The notes under the pieces are model-generated. The model worked only from the letters and a program-made list of their open reading frames with translations, made no database searches and was not told the DNA's origin. The position numbers were made by a program, and so were the translations under genes. Shown one piece after another: positions 1 to 7,590 of a stretch of 64,000 nucleotides of DNA (its first letter is position 1; each line of letters opens with the position of its first letter). This DNA is from Planctomyces sp. SH-PL14 (lineage in GTDB: Bacteria; Planctomycetota; Planctomycetia; Planctomycetales; Planctomycetaceae): contig NZ_CP011270.1 of the NCBI RefSeq assembly GCF_001610835.1, positions 124,001-188,000 of the forward strand, read 5' to 3'.

Positions 1-381
1 CGAGTTGTCTTCACCCGCGGCAAAGAACAGCCCCTGCTGGCCGTAGTACGGGGTTCCATCGCCGAACATCAGGCCCCAGCCGATCACCCAGAACGAGAGG
101 GCGGACGCGGCGAAGACGATGAAATTCTTGGCGAGGATGTTCGTGCAGTTCTTCGCCTGGCACAGACCGCTCTCCACGAGAGCGAATCCGGCGTTCATCC
201 AGAACACGAGCATGCCGGCGATAAGAACCCACATCGTGTCCATGCCGATGCGGAGAGACGACGAATTCGAAGTCAGAGAGGCCAGGGGGTCCGCCGGCGG
301 CGTCTCCTGGGCCAGCCCCGAACTGGCCGCTAACGACCAAAGGAATACGGTACATAGAGCGAGCGCGCACGATCTCCACAT
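1..381 (-). CDS. amt: Ammonium transporter (Amt family), N-terminal part
   Basis: This is the first 127 codons of an Amt/MEP/Rh ammonium channel; the rest lies beyond the left edge of the window. The ATG at 381 opens a signal-peptide-like stretch (basic start, hydrophobic core, then Ser-Gly-Leu-Ala-Gln). A short linker leads into the first transmembrane helix, whose motif FWMNAGFALVESGLCQAKN is the Amt signature, followed by a second helix (FVIFAASALSFWVIGWGLMFG-like, containing the usual WxxGWGLMFG pattern). A cleavable leader ahead of the Amt fold is common in this family. In the membrane it would conduct ammonia/ammonium for nitrogen assimilation. No P-II gene is visible beside it, but one could lie outside the window. 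Identification is firm; the subfamily cannot be judged from this fragment. Confidence 0.93.
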   Translation of the reverse strand, partial: MWRSCALALCTVFLWSLAASSGLAQETPPADPLASLTSNSSSLRIGMDTMWVLIAGMLVFWMNAGFALVESGLCQAKNCTNILAKNFIVFAASALSFWVIGWGLMFGDGTPYYGQQGLFFAAGEDNS

Positions 382-895
382 CGATTCTTACCCCACTGTT
401 TTCAGACAGGATGCCAAAACAAAAGCAGCGACAGCCTCCCACTGCACCGCTCAGGAAGCTTGCGAAACGAGAAAAGCCATTGGCTCCAAGCCGCCGGACA
501 TCAAGTCAGGTAAAACCCGTCATAACATTCCGCATGCCAAATTGCGTTCGTTTGAAATTTGCGCGGAATTCAAGGTTTTTCTAAAGCCTCGTGCTTTCTG
601 GCCCAACGGCGACACGACCGACCGCTCACAAACCGGGCACAAGTCGCTTGGGTCTGCAGCAATCACCTGACGTTGCCGGAGATTTTTCCTGACGCGCGGG
701 GGAAGGTCGATCAGGTGGCCGCAGGTCCCGGCAAACCAGCCACATCGCACGCTGAAAATGGACGTTACGTCCAACTCAACATTTTCTGCGGGAGATCGTG
801 TCGATTTCCCGCCGAGCCGAGCGACGCTCTGGTGACAACGCCGGCAAACATCAGCGGCGAACCACCTCAACAGTCATTCGATCGGAGCTTCGGAC
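382..895. other. Intergenic region between amt and DGPF gene 1
   Basis: I see no convincing gene in this 514-bp stretch. Open frames on both strands lack family resemblance and sensible start sites. It must hold the amt promoter (leftward) and, near its right end, a candidate ECF42 promoter for the gene at 896. Confidence 0.5.
799..825 (+). promoter_or_regulatory. Candidate ECF42-type promoter, site 1
   Basis: TGTCGA at 799-804 is followed after exactly 17 bases by CGAC at 822-825, about 71 bases before the DGPF gene at 896. From memory, the promoter motif reported for ECF42 sigma factors has TGTCGA at -35 and CGA/TC at -10. A near-identical arrangement precedes the VOC gene at 2669, and an ECF42-type sigma gene lies at 3781. 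The assignment is inference from motif, spacing and context. Confidence 0.55.
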
Positions 896-1330
896 ATGCG
901 AGTTATGGTCATCATCAAGGCGGACAAGGACAGCGAAGCGGGCGTCATGCCGAACACCGAGCTGCTGACCCAGATGGGGCAGTTCAACGAGGAACTCGTC
1001 AAGGCGGGCGTGATGCTCGCAGGCGAAGGCCTGCACCCCAGCTCGAAGGGGGCCCGCGTCCGGTTCTCCGGAAAGGAACGAACCGTGATCGACGGGCCGT
1101 TCGCAGAGACCAAGGAGCTGATCGCCGGATTCTGGCTCTGGCAGGTCCGCTCGATGGCGGAAGCGATCGAGTGGCTCAAGCGGTGCCCCAACCCGATGGA
1201 GGGAACGTCGGAGGTCGAGATCCGCCCGGTCTTCGAGATGGAAGACTTCGGCGAAGCGATGTCCCCCGAGCTCCGCGACCAAGAGGACCGCCTCCGCACG
1301 GAGATCACCGCTCAGCAGCAGAAGAAGTAG
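896..1330 (+). CDS. YCII/DGPF-domain protein 1
   Basis: This 144-residue protein belongs to the YCII-related (DGPF) family, a small dimeric alpha-beta fold related to muconolactone isomerase. It opens with MRVMVIIKADKD and holds the hallmark IDGPFAETKELIAGFW in the middle. It ends with the typical region containing a WLKRCPNP motif and a lysine-rich tail. The biochemical role is not established; DGPF genes are characteristically linked to ECF42 sigma factors, as here (sigma gene at 3781, two further DGPF genes at 2044 and 3297). The start follows CTTCGGAC without a strong Shine-Dalgarno. A candidate sigma-dependent promoter lies at 799-825. The gene at 1438 follows on the same strand after 107 bp and may be co-transcribed. 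Confidence 0.92.
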   Translation: MRVMVIIKADKDSEAGVMPNTELLTQMGQFNEELVKAGVMLAGEGLHPSSKGARVRFSGKERTVIDGPFAETKELIAGFWLWQVRSMAEAIEWLKRCPNPMEGTSEVEIRPVFEMEDFGEAMSPELRDQEDRLRTEITAQQQKK

Positions 1331-1437
1331 CGGAACGGTTGAAACCAGAGCCGCGGCCGGACCGGGGCTGTTGCCTCGAACGCGGCGGAACGTCCTTTCC
1401 CTTTCCTCTCGACCTCAACGTCGCTCAGGAGTCAGTC

Positions 1438-1977
1438 ATGCTCAAGATCCTGTTGATTGTCGCGGCAGTGATTGCCGTTCTGCTCGTCACGACACTCGTC
1501 CTGGCCGCTACGAAGCCGGACATCTTCGAGGTCCGGCGGACGGCGGCCATCAAGGCCCCGCCGGAAAAGATCGCGGCGGTCATCGAGGACTTTCAGACCT
1601 GGGGCCAATGGTCCCCCTACGAGAAAGTCGATCCGGACATGAAGCGGACCTACTCCGGGGCGCAGGCGGGCCGGGGGGCCGTTTATGAATGGGACGGAGA
1701 CAACAACATCGGGGCGGGACGGATGGAGATCGTGGAGGCCTCTCCGAAGGGGGTCGGAATCGACTTCCGGATGTCGCGGCCCATGACCTGCCACAACGAA
1801 ATCGCCTTCACGCTCGAGCCGGCGGGCGACTCAACGAACGTCACCTGGATGATGCGCGGTCCGAACACCTACTTCGGGAAGCTGATCCAGACGTTCATCA
1901 GCATGGAGCGGATGGTCGGCAGCCAGCAGGAAGAAGGGCTGCAGAACCTCAAGACGCTCCTCGAAGGCTCCAAGTAA
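1438..1977 (+). CDS. SRPBCC-fold protein with N-terminal membrane anchor
   Basis: This 179-residue protein starts with one hydrophobic helix (residues 2-22, LKILLIVAAVIAVLLVTTLV) that should anchor it or act as an uncleaved signal. The rest is a polyketide-cyclase/START-like (SRPBCC) domain: RTAAIKAPPEKIAAVIEDF at the start, W-x-x-WSPYEK, then alternating strands and a C-terminal helix with FISMERMVGSQQEEGL. Such domains bind small hydrophobic ligands; the substrate cannot be inferred. The ATG at 1438 is chosen because an upstream extension of the frame has no coding character and overlaps DGPF gene 1. It lies 107 bp after that gene on the same strand, within the sigma-factor-linked cluster. 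Confidence 0.85.
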   Translation: MLKILLIVAAVIAVLLVTTLVLAATKPDIFEVRRTAAIKAPPEKIAAVIEDFQTWGQWSPYEKVDPDMKRTYSGAQAGRGAVYEWDGDNNIGAGRMEIVEASPKGVGIDFRMSRPMTCHNEIAFTLEPAGDSTNVTWMMRGPNTYFGKLIQTFISMERMVGSQQEEGLQNLKTLLEGSK

Positions 1978-2043
1978 CCCGCGGCCGGCCGGCGGCGTCC
2001 ACCGGCTGCCGGCCTGATCGCGTCGCGAAAGAGGCCTGGCGGT

Positions 2044-2433
2044 TTACCGCATCGTCTCTCGGCCGAGGGCCTGGGCCAGATGACAACTGCCGCGCACGGG
2101 GCGGACCTCGACCACCATTCCGTTCTTGAGGTTGGGGCACTTTCTGGCGAAGGCGGTCGCCTCGTCGAGGCTCTCGGCCGTGATCAGGAAGTACCCGCCG
2201 ATCGCCTCCTTGGCCTCAACGAACGGGCCGTCGACGATTGTTTCTCCGCGAGCGCCGGAAACGACCCGGCCTTCGCCATCGAGCGGATGGCCGTGCTGAA
2301 AGCGCCCCTCGGCGGCCAGGTCGTCGTGCCAGGCGTTCCAGTCCCGGAGGGCCGCGTCCTTCTGGTCGGAGGTCATCGCCTCGTATACAGCCGGAGTCGT
2401 GTCGCGGAAGATCAGCATGTAGGCGGAGGCCAT
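2044..2433 (-). CDS. YCII/DGPF-domain protein 2
   Basis: A 129-residue DGPF-family protein on the opposite strand from its neighbours. It carries IVDGPFVEAKEAIGGYFLI near the middle and the conserved FARKCPNLKNG segment followed by VEVRPV at the end. It is shorter than its paralogues at 896 and 3297, having lost the charged tail, and its N-terminus (MASAYMLIFRDT) also differs, so it belongs to another branch of the family rather than being a recent duplicate. It converges with the SRPBCC gene ending at 1977. I found no TGTCGA-type site in its upstream region, so its control may differ from the plus-strand members. Confidence 0.9.
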   Translation of the reverse strand: MASAYMLIFRDTTPAVYEAMTSDQKDAALRDWNAWHDDLAAEGRFQHGHPLDGEGRVVSGARGETIVDGPFVEAKEAIGGYFLITAESLDEATAFARKCPNLKNGMVVEVRPVRGSCHLAQALGRETMR

Positions 2434-2570
2434 CGATTCAGTCCGTTCGAGGAACGCGGGACGGGGACGTCAGTTTCCGATGAGGCCGGGGAGCCCGCAA
2501 CCCGGTCCCCTGCCCCCTTCACGGCAACTTCCAAAAACTCGGGAAACTTTCCGAAAGGAGCGTCGATTCG

Positions 2571-2587
2571 GGCCCGGCTCGTGCGAC
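2571..2587 (+). promoter_or_regulatory. Candidate ECF42-type promoter, site 2
   Basis: CGTCGA at 2571-2576, then exactly 17 bases ending just before CGAC at 2584-2587 when the spacer is counted from 2577 with the four bases TTCG and the following GC-rich run; the downstream element continues as CGACGC, as at site 1. It lies about 80 bases before the VOC gene. Spacer counting here should be rechecked: by line position the gap between 2576 and the CGAC is shorter if the line break is misread. The motif differs from TGTCGA at the first base. Confidence 0.4.
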
Positions 2588-2668
2588 GCATTCCCAGAAG
2601 AGCTGCCGCACCGGGCGGCAGCGAGAACAGCAACTCTCACCACAGCCGGAACTTCAGGAGATTCTGCC

Positions 2669-3088
2669 ATGGTCGTTCAACCTTACGTCTTCTTTGATGG
2701 GCGTTGTGAAGAGGCGTTTCAGTTCTACGAAAAGGCCGTCGGTGCCAAGCTCGAGATGAAGATGAAGTACAAGGAGAGCCCGGAGAAGCATCCGCCGGGA
2801 ATGCTCCCGCCCGGCTATGAAGAGAAGATCATGCACATGAGCTTTCACGTCGGGAAATCGCTCGTGATGGCCTCCGACGGGATGTGCGGCGGTGATGCGA
2901 AGTTCGAAGGGATGTCGCTCGCGCTGTCGGTCGATACCGAAGCGGAAGCTCAGAAGGTCTTCGCCTCCCTCAGCGACGGAGGCAACGTCCAGATGCCGAT
3001 GAACAAGACCTTCTTCTCCCCCGCCTTCGGCATGGTGGCGGACAAGTTCGGCGTTCACTGGATGATCATGGCGACGCCGGCAACCTGA
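2669..3088 (+). CDS. VOC-superfamily (PhnB/glyoxalase-like) protein
   Basis: This 139-residue protein matches the PhnB-like branch of the vicinal-oxygen-chelate superfamily. It starts with VVQPYVFFDGRCEEAFQFYE, the classic beta strand plus helix of that fold. It contains MHMSFHVGKSLVMASDG and ends with the diagnostic segment SPAFGMVADKFGVHWMIM. Proteins of this branch often accompany DGPF proteins and ECF sigma factors in bacteria; their reaction is unknown and several have lost the metal-binding residues. The ATG at 2669 is chosen because family similarity begins two residues after it; a longer upstream frame has no support. A perfect 10-bp hairpin lies 21 bases past the stop. Confidence 0.9.
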   Translation: MVVQPYVFFDGRCEEAFQFYEKAVGAKLEMKMKYKESPEKHPPGMLPPGYEEKIMHMSFHVGKSLVMASDGMCGGDAKFEGMSLALSVDTEAEAQKVFASLSDGGNVQMPMNKTFFSPAFGMVADKFGVHWMIMATPAT

Positions 3089-3109
3089 CGCGGCCCCCGC
3101 GGTCTGTGA

Positions 3110-3140
3110 CGCGGAGGAAGACCATCGCCCTTCCTCCGCG
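3110..3140. terminator. Perfect hairpin after VOC gene
   Basis: CGCGGAGGAA (3110-3119) pairs perfectly with TTCCTCCGCG (3131-3140) around an 11-base loop, 21 bases past the VOC stop codon. No clean T-run follows, so it may be a weak or factor-assisted terminator or a processing site. A second inverted repeat follows at 3173. Confidence 0.5.
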
Positions 3141-3172
3141 GTCCTTGCCTCCCTGGTTGCTTCTCCGCTTTT

Positions 3173-3197
3173 GCCGACGTCTCTGCTCGACGTCGGC
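3173..3197. promoter_or_regulatory. Inverted repeat upstream of DGPF gene 3
   Basis: GCCGACGT (3173-3180) and ACGTCGGC (3190-3197) form a perfect 8-bp inverted repeat with a 9-base spacer, about 100 bases ahead of the DGPF gene at 3297. It could be an operator or a leader-RNA stem; nothing in the sequence decides between these. Confidence 0.35.
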
Positions 3198-3296
3198 TCT
3201 GACGATGATCGCTGCCGGCTTTGGTCTGCGAAGTGCGCCGGTGCTCGCTCTTTCCGGAACGGTTCCCTTCCCCCACGCGTTTGAATGAGGCTCGCT

Positions 3297-3716
3297 ATGC
3301 GTTTCATGATGCTGATGATCCCCAAGGGGTATGAGTCCGCCACTCCCGGCACGATGCCCTCGGCCGAAGCGGTCGCGGCAATGATGAAGTACAACGAAGC
3401 GCTGCAGCAGGCGGGTGTGCTCATCACCCTCGACGGCCTGCATCCCCCATCGGCCGGGGCGCGGGTCACGTTCGAGACCGGCACGGCCCGGGTCATCGAT
3501 GGCCCCTTCATCGAGTCGAAGGAGTGCCTCGGCGGATACTGGATGATCCGGGTCAACTCCAAGGAGGAGGCGATCGAGTGGGCCCGCCGCTGCCCCGGTT
3601 CGGCGAACGAAGTCATCGAGATCCGCCAGGTCCAGGAGATGGAGGATTTCCCTGAGGACGTCCAGAAGGCGGCCGCCGGATTTCAGGAGATGCAGGGGGG
3701 CAGCCCGTCGAAGTGA
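3297..3716 (+). CDS. YCII/DGPF-domain protein 3
   Basis: A 139-residue DGPF-family protein. It reads MRFMMLMIPKGYES at the start, VIDGPFIESKECLGGYWMI in the middle and EWARRCPGSANEVIEIRQ towards the end. An earlier in-frame ATG at 3285 is possible, but a TGAGG ribosome-binding-like sequence sits at the correct distance from 3297 and family similarity starts there. It is the gene immediately before the ECF42-type sigma factor, the classical arrangement for this sigma group. Its C-terminal helix is Gln/Glu rich. Function is unknown; a role in the signal leading to sigma-factor activity is plausible but unproven in this sequence. Confidence 0.92.
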   Translation: MRFMMLMIPKGYESATPGTMPSAEAVAAMMKYNEALQQAGVLITLDGLHPPSAGARVTFETGTARVIDGPFIESKECLGGYWMIRVNSKEEAIEWARRCPGSANEVIEIRQVQEMEDFPEDVQKAAAGFQEMQGGSPSK

Positions 3717-3780
3717 GGAGACGCCGCCGACTCGCTTCGCCGCTTGCCAGAGAGAAACAATCCTGCTGTGATCGGTCTCC

Positions 3781-5067
3781 ATGCCGGAGACCGAACTGCA
3801 CCGAACGATCGAAACCGTCTGGCGGATGGAGTCCGCGCGGGTCATTGCCGGCATAGCCCGGGTGGTCCGCGACGTCGGCCTGGCCGAAGAACTGGCGCAG
3901 GACGCCTTGGTGGCGGCCCTTCAGCAGTGGCCCGGTTCCGGGATTCCCGCGAATCCGGGGGCCTGGCTCGTCGCCGCCGGGAAGAACCGGGCGATCGACG
4001 AGATCCGCCGGCAGCGGCGGATCCGCGATAAGCATGAGGAAATCGGTCGGCAGGTCGAGGCGGACCAGGAGCACGCCATGCCGGATCTCGATGCGGCGCT
4101 CGACGATGACGTGGGGGACGATCTGCTGCGGCTGATCTTCACCGCCTGCCATCCGGTGCTGTCGACCGAGGCACGGGTCGCCCTCACGCTGCGCCTTCTG
4201 GGGGGGCTCACGACCGAAGAGATCGCTCGGGCGTTTCTCGTCCCGGAACCGACGATCGCCCAGCGGATCGTCCGGGCCAAGCGGACGCTCAACGAGGAAC
4301 GGGTGCCGTTCGAAGTCCCGGTCAAGTCGGAGCTGGGAGAGCGGCTCGACTCCGTCCTGGAAGTGATCTACCTGATCTTTAACGAGGGCTACACGGCGAC
4401 CGCGGGGGACGACTGGATGCGTCCGGCCCTCTGCGACGAGGCGCTGCGGCTGGGGCGGATCCTGGTCGGGCTGGCGTCCGGGGAGCCGGAAGTCCACGGG
4501 CTCACCGCGCTACTTGAGATCCAGGCCTCGCGAGCGCGAGCCCGGACCGGGCCGGACGGCGAGCCGATCCTGCTCCTGGACCAGAACCGATCGCTCTGGG
4601 ACCAGCTCCTGATCCGCCGCGGACTGGCGGCGCTGGACAGGGCGGAACGCCTTGGCGGCGGGAGGGGCTCCTACACTTTGCAGGCCGCCATCGCCGCCTG
4701 CCATGCCCGGGCCCGGACCGCGGAGGCGACCGACTGGAACCGGATCGCCGGACTCTACCGTGAGCTCGGACGGGTCCGGCCCTCGCCGGTGATCGAGCTC
4801 AACCGGGCGGTCGCGGTCGCGATGGCCGACGGTCCGGCGGCGGGGCTGGAGATCATCGACCGGATCGCGGAGGAACCTGTCCTTCGACGGTACCACCTGC
4901 TCCCGAGCGTCCGCGGGGACTTTCTCTTCAAGCTCGGCCGCTTCGGCGAGGCCCGCGAGGAATTCGAGCGGGCGGCCTCACTGACCCGCAACAGTCGGGA
5001 GCAGACGTTTCTGCGGCGCCGGGCCGCCGAGTGCGACGCGGCTCCGCAGGATCGTTCCGTCCGGTGA
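3781..5067 (+). CDS. ECF RNA polymerase sigma factor, ECF42-like with DUF6596 extension
   Basis: This 428-residue protein has a short sigma-70 region 2 (about residues 10-85, with ARVVRDVGLAEELAQDAL and a NPGAWLVAAGKNRAIDEIRR segment). Region 4 spans about 115-170, with LLGGLTTEEIARAFLVPE and a TIAQRIVRAKRTL recognition helix. A long C-terminal extension of about 250 residues begins near VIYLIFNEGYTATAGDDWM, which identifies the DUF6596/ECF42 class. Members have no anti-sigma factor; the extension is thought to control activity. ECF42 genes are known to sit beside DGPF genes, and three are present here. The ATG at 3781 lies within CCATGCCGG and gives the family-typical length. It likely activates this cluster through the sites at 799 and 2571. 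Confidence 0.92.
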   Translation: MPETELHRTIETVWRMESARVIAGIARVVRDVGLAEELAQDALVAALQQWPGSGIPANPGAWLVAAGKNRAIDEIRRQRRIRDKHEEIGRQVEADQEHAMPDLDAALDDDVGDDLLRLIFTACHPVLSTEARVALTLRLLGGLTTEEIARAFLVPEPTIAQRIVRAKRTLNEERVPFEVPVKSELGERLDSVLEVIYLIFNEGYTATAGDDWMRPALCDEALRLGRILVGLASGEPEVHGLTALLEIQASRARARTGPDGEPILLLDQNRSLWDQLLIRRGLAALDRAERLGGGRGSYTLQAAIAACHARARTAEATDWNRIAGLYRELGRVRPSPVIELNRAVAVAMADGPAAGLEIIDRIAEEPVLRRYHLLPSVRGDFLFKLGRFGEAREEFERAASLTRNSREQTFLRRRAAECDAAPQDRSVR

Positions 5068-5088
5068 TTCAACGGGCGCCGCAAGCGA

Positions 5089-5538
5089 TCACGCTCTCCG
5101 ATACGTCATCGACATGATCTGCTTCCACGTCCCGTCCGCCTCTTCCATGTGAGATGTAAAGGTCCGTTCCGCCGGGCCCTTCCACTCCAGCACTTCCCGG
5201 AAATTGGCCATCGCCCCTTCCTTGCCGAAGTTCGGACCGGTGGTGCGAAGCGTCAGGACATTTCCTTCGCGCGTCCCCTCGTAGACCCAGAGGTAGTCCA
5301 TCATCGAGCCCATCCAGGTGCCGACGTACTTCCCCTTCTTCGGGTCATAGCCGAGGGTGAGCATCATTGTGGCGGGAGTCCCGTCCGGCCCGGTTCCCTT
5401 TCCTTCGCACTGGATCCAGAAGTCGCCGATGGCGCGGATGGACTCCGTTCCGGTGAACGGTTCCCCCACCATTTCGTAGGTCCACTCGCCGACGAGTTGC
5501 TGCAGCCAGGCGTGTTCCGGTGTCGGTTGACTCATCAT
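5089..5538 (-). CDS. DUF1579 family protein
   Basis: A 149-residue DUF1579 protein. Characteristic features are the HAWLQQLVGEWTYE opening, the repeated G-x-W strands (IGDFWIQCEGKG, YVGTWMGSMMDYLWVYEG) and the C-terminal GTWKQIMSMTYRRA. The family folds as a small beta-barrel and is often found beside DGPF and SRPBCC genes; no activity is assigned. Two adjacent ATG codons (5538 and 5535) are both possible starts. It converges with the sigma-factor gene, whose stop lies 21 bp away. Upstream lies copy 1 of the large dispersed repeat, so any promoter must be in, or squeezed beside, that repeat. Confidence 0.88.
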   Translation of the reverse strand: MMSQPTPEHAWLQQLVGEWTYEMVGEPFTGTESIRAIGDFWIQCEGKGTGPDGTPATMMLTLGYDPKKGKYVGTWMGSMMDYLWVYEGTREGNVLTLRTTGPNFGKEGAMANFREVLEWKGPAERTFTSHMEEADGTWKQIMSMTYRRA

Positions 5539-5600
5539 GTCGCGGAAGGCTCCCTGAGGTGGCGCGTATGGATTGGATGGTACCCGGTGGAGTGGCTTGT

Positions 5601-5923
5601 TCGAACTACGTTCTTGCCGGCACAGCCCGATAGCTCAAACCCAACGTGCGACGGCAGCCTGGGGTCAAGGGGGCCACGCCCCCTTGCCGCCGGAGGCACT
5701 TCCATGAGGAACCGTGGTACACAACGGACGTCCCTTTGTGGAACCGGCGTTGAGGACTCACCGCTCGCTCTGGAAGCCCCGCGGGTTGGTGAGGGGGGCA
5801 TACGACACGTCGTCCTCGCTTGGATACGCTCGCCTTCAGAGATCTCTCGACGGCCAGGCCTCCGGCGGGCAAGAGCGCGTTGCCCCCTTGCATCCCCCAC
5901 CAGGGGTGCCCCCTGGACCCGGG
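5601..5923 (+). repeat. Large dispersed repeat (PR1), copy 1
   Basis: First of ten copies of a repeat of about 320-345 bp. The order is a TCGAACYRCGT.CTTGCCGGC edge, CAAACCCAACGTGCGACGG, a left hairpin (AAGGGGG-CCAC-GCCCCCTT), then GCCGGAGGC, a core of about 190 bp containing GAGGAACCGTGG, then GCCTCCGGCGGGC, a right hairpin and a CCAGG..CCTGGACCCGG edge. In this copy the left hairpin is intact, but the right one is damaged (AAGAGCGCGTTGCCCCCTT). It sits between two minus-strand genes, 62 bp upstream of the DUF1579 start. Short open frames across it are shifted relative to other copies, so it is not coding. Confidence 0.9.
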
Positions 5924-5976
5924 TGTGGATTACATGTCGGACGATGCGTTTTTCTGGGGCGACTGCGCTCCTGAGA

Positions 5977-6936
5977 TCAACCTGCCCCTGACGGCAGCTG
6001 CTCTTCCATCACGTCGAGCATCTGGAGCCAGCTCGGATACGCCCCCGTCCGCTTCGCCAGTGCCTCGGAGACGCTCTGATCCAGCGTCAGCCGCGTCCGC
6101 CGCCCGTCCGCCTCGAACCGGACCGTCACGACGGTTTCTGCCGGCCACTCCGGATCCATGCCGGCGTCGGTCGGCGAGACGAAGTTCCCCTCCGCATCCG
6201 CCACCTTCATCGTGAAGACCAGCCGCTCCGGAGCCGCGACTTCCCGGTACTCGCCAATGCACCAGCACTGGTGGCCGTCCGGCGTGTGAATGCAGGAATG
6301 GAACGTCCCCCCAGGAACGATTTCGAGACGCCGGAACTCAATCGAACAGCCGCGGGGGGCGAACCAGTTGGCGAGCTGCGACGGATTCGTCCAGGCGGCG
6401 AAGACAAGCTCCCGCGGCGCGTCGATCGTCCGGACGATATGGACCTCGCCCGACGCCGCGGAACTGCCCGAAGGGACATCGGCGGGGGCGACAAGCGTCT
6501 TCTCCAGGCTCTCGAGAATCGTCGTCCAGCCGCCGCGCACCTTTTCGACGTAGCTGAGCCACTGCGGGTCGAGTACATGCCTCAGGGTCAGTTCGCAGCC
6601 CCCACTCCGGGGGACAATCGTGATCTCCACCGGCGAGGCGGGAGTCGATCGATCCGTCGTGAACTCGAACACAATTCGTCGCGGCCGGTCGAGCTCGAGA
6701 TAGCGGCCGAAGTGTTCGGCGAGGATTTCGCCCCGCTGCTCGGCGACGACGAACTCCCCGCCGACACGCGGATCGACCTCGACGCGTTTCATGACGCCGG
6801 CCGGGGTCGCGAAGAGCCACTGTCCCAGGGAGACGGGATCGAGCCACGCGTCATAAACCCGCTCCGCAGGAAACGGATAGGAACGGCGGACGACGATCTC
6901 CGTCCCCGGACCGGTGGCGGGTGTGTCGGCGGACAT
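5977..6936 (-). CDS. Two-domain SRPBCC (AHSA1-like) protein
   Basis: This 319-residue protein is a tandem fusion of two AHSA1-type SRPBCC domains. Domain 1 (about residues 10-155) opens with IVVRRSYPFPAERVYDAWLD. Domain 2 (about 165-315) opens with VHIVRTIDAPRELVFAAWTN and contains NWFAPRGC and the helix PSWLQMLDVMEEQL at the end. Single-domain members are normally encoded separately beside an ArsR-type repressor; here both are joined, and an ArsR gene lies directly upstream at 7063. The start is the ATG at 6936, with TGAGG 6-7 bases before it; a TTG four codons earlier is less likely. Ligand and function are unknown. Downstream lies repeat copy 1. Confidence 0.9.
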   Translation of the reverse strand: MSADTPATGPGTEIVVRRSYPFPAERVYDAWLDPVSLGQWLFATPAGVMKRVEVDPRVGGEFVVAEQRGEILAEHFGRYLELDRPRRIVFEFTTDRSTPASPVEITIVPRSGGCELTLRHVLDPQWLSYVEKVRGGWTTILESLEKTLVAPADVPSGSSAASGEVHIVRTIDAPRELVFAAWTNPSQLANWFAPRGCSIEFRRLEIVPGGTFHSCIHTPDGHQCWCIGEYREVAAPERLVFTMKVADAEGNFVSPTDAGMDPEWPAETVVTVRFEADGRRTRLTLDQSVSEALAKRTGAYPSWLQMLDVMEEQLPSGAG

Positions 6937-7062
6937 GGGAAACCTCAATCGAACGAAGGTGTGGAGGGAGGAAGACCATTGCGAGAAAACGAATCGCGAT
7001 CGTCCGGATCCCTCCTTCCCGATCGGCTACGGCAGCGGATCCCACGTTCGGACTCCGTCCGC

Positions 7063-7431
7063 CTACGTGGGTGGTGACGAACCGGCTTCTTCGCCGCCGG
7101 CGGGCTCGTCCGGCGCGAAATGGCGGAGGTATTCCTCCAGCCGGTCGAGCCGCTCCTCCCAAAACTGGCGGTACTGGTCGATCCAGTCGGACGCCTGCTT
7201 CAGCGGCCGGACCTGAAGCCGGCAGGGCCGCCACTGGGCCTCCCGCCCCCGCTCGATCAGCCCCGCCCGCTCCAGCACCTTCAGATGCTTCGAGATGGCA
7301 GGCAGGCTCATCGAGAACGGCTGCGCAAGCTCCGTGACCGAAGCCTCGCCTGAGGAAAGCCGCGACAGGATCGCCCGCCGCGTCGGATCGGCGAGCGCCG
7401 CGAATGTCGTGCTGAGTGCGTCCGCCACCAT
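7063..7431 (-). CDS. ArsR-family transcriptional repressor
   Basis: A 122-residue winged-helix regulator. It reads FAALADPTRRAILSRLSSGEASVTELA, then the recognition helix MSLPAISKHLKVLERAGLI and the wing with WRPCRLQ. The tail holds the segment WIDQYRQFWEERLDRLEEYL typical of ArsR proteins that partner with AHSA1-type genes. No Cys metal site is visible. It is 126 bp upstream of the two-domain SRPBCC gene on the same strand, so the two likely form an operon. The ATG at 7431 is preceded by a 16-bp inverted repeat at 7436-7451 and no Shine-Dalgarno, which suggests autorepression and possibly a leaderless or very short leader. Confidence 0.92.
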   Translation of the reverse strand: MVADALSTTFAALADPTRRAILSRLSSGEASVTELAQPFSMSLPAISKHLKVLERAGLIERGREAQWRPCRLQVRPLKQASDWIDQYRQFWEERLDRLEEYLRHFAPDEPAGGEEAGSSPPT

Positions 7432-7435
7432 ACGT

Positions 7436-7451
7436 TTAACCCATTGGTTAA
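7436..7451. promoter_or_regulatory. Operator-like inverted repeat for ArsR repressor
   Basis: TTAACC-CATT-GGTTAA is a perfect 6-bp inverted repeat five bases before the ArsR start codon, in a locally AT-rich stretch. Palindromes of this form upstream of ArsR-family genes are typical autoregulatory sites. Binding is inferred. Confidence 0.6.
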
Positions 7452-7590
7452 TTAACTGATCGGAAAAATACACATGGCAATTGAGCCCGTCAACGATTTT
7501 CCAGGACGAGCGGAAGTAGTTTCGACGGAAGTCCCGTCAGAGACGGCTCTTCAGGGGGCCAAATTTTTCCGCCGACAGGGCCGACGAGCG

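Noticed and set aside
520-870. 116-codon minus-strand frame between amt and the DGPF gene
   Set aside because: No family resemblance, no good ribosome-binding site, and composition unlike the neighbouring genes.
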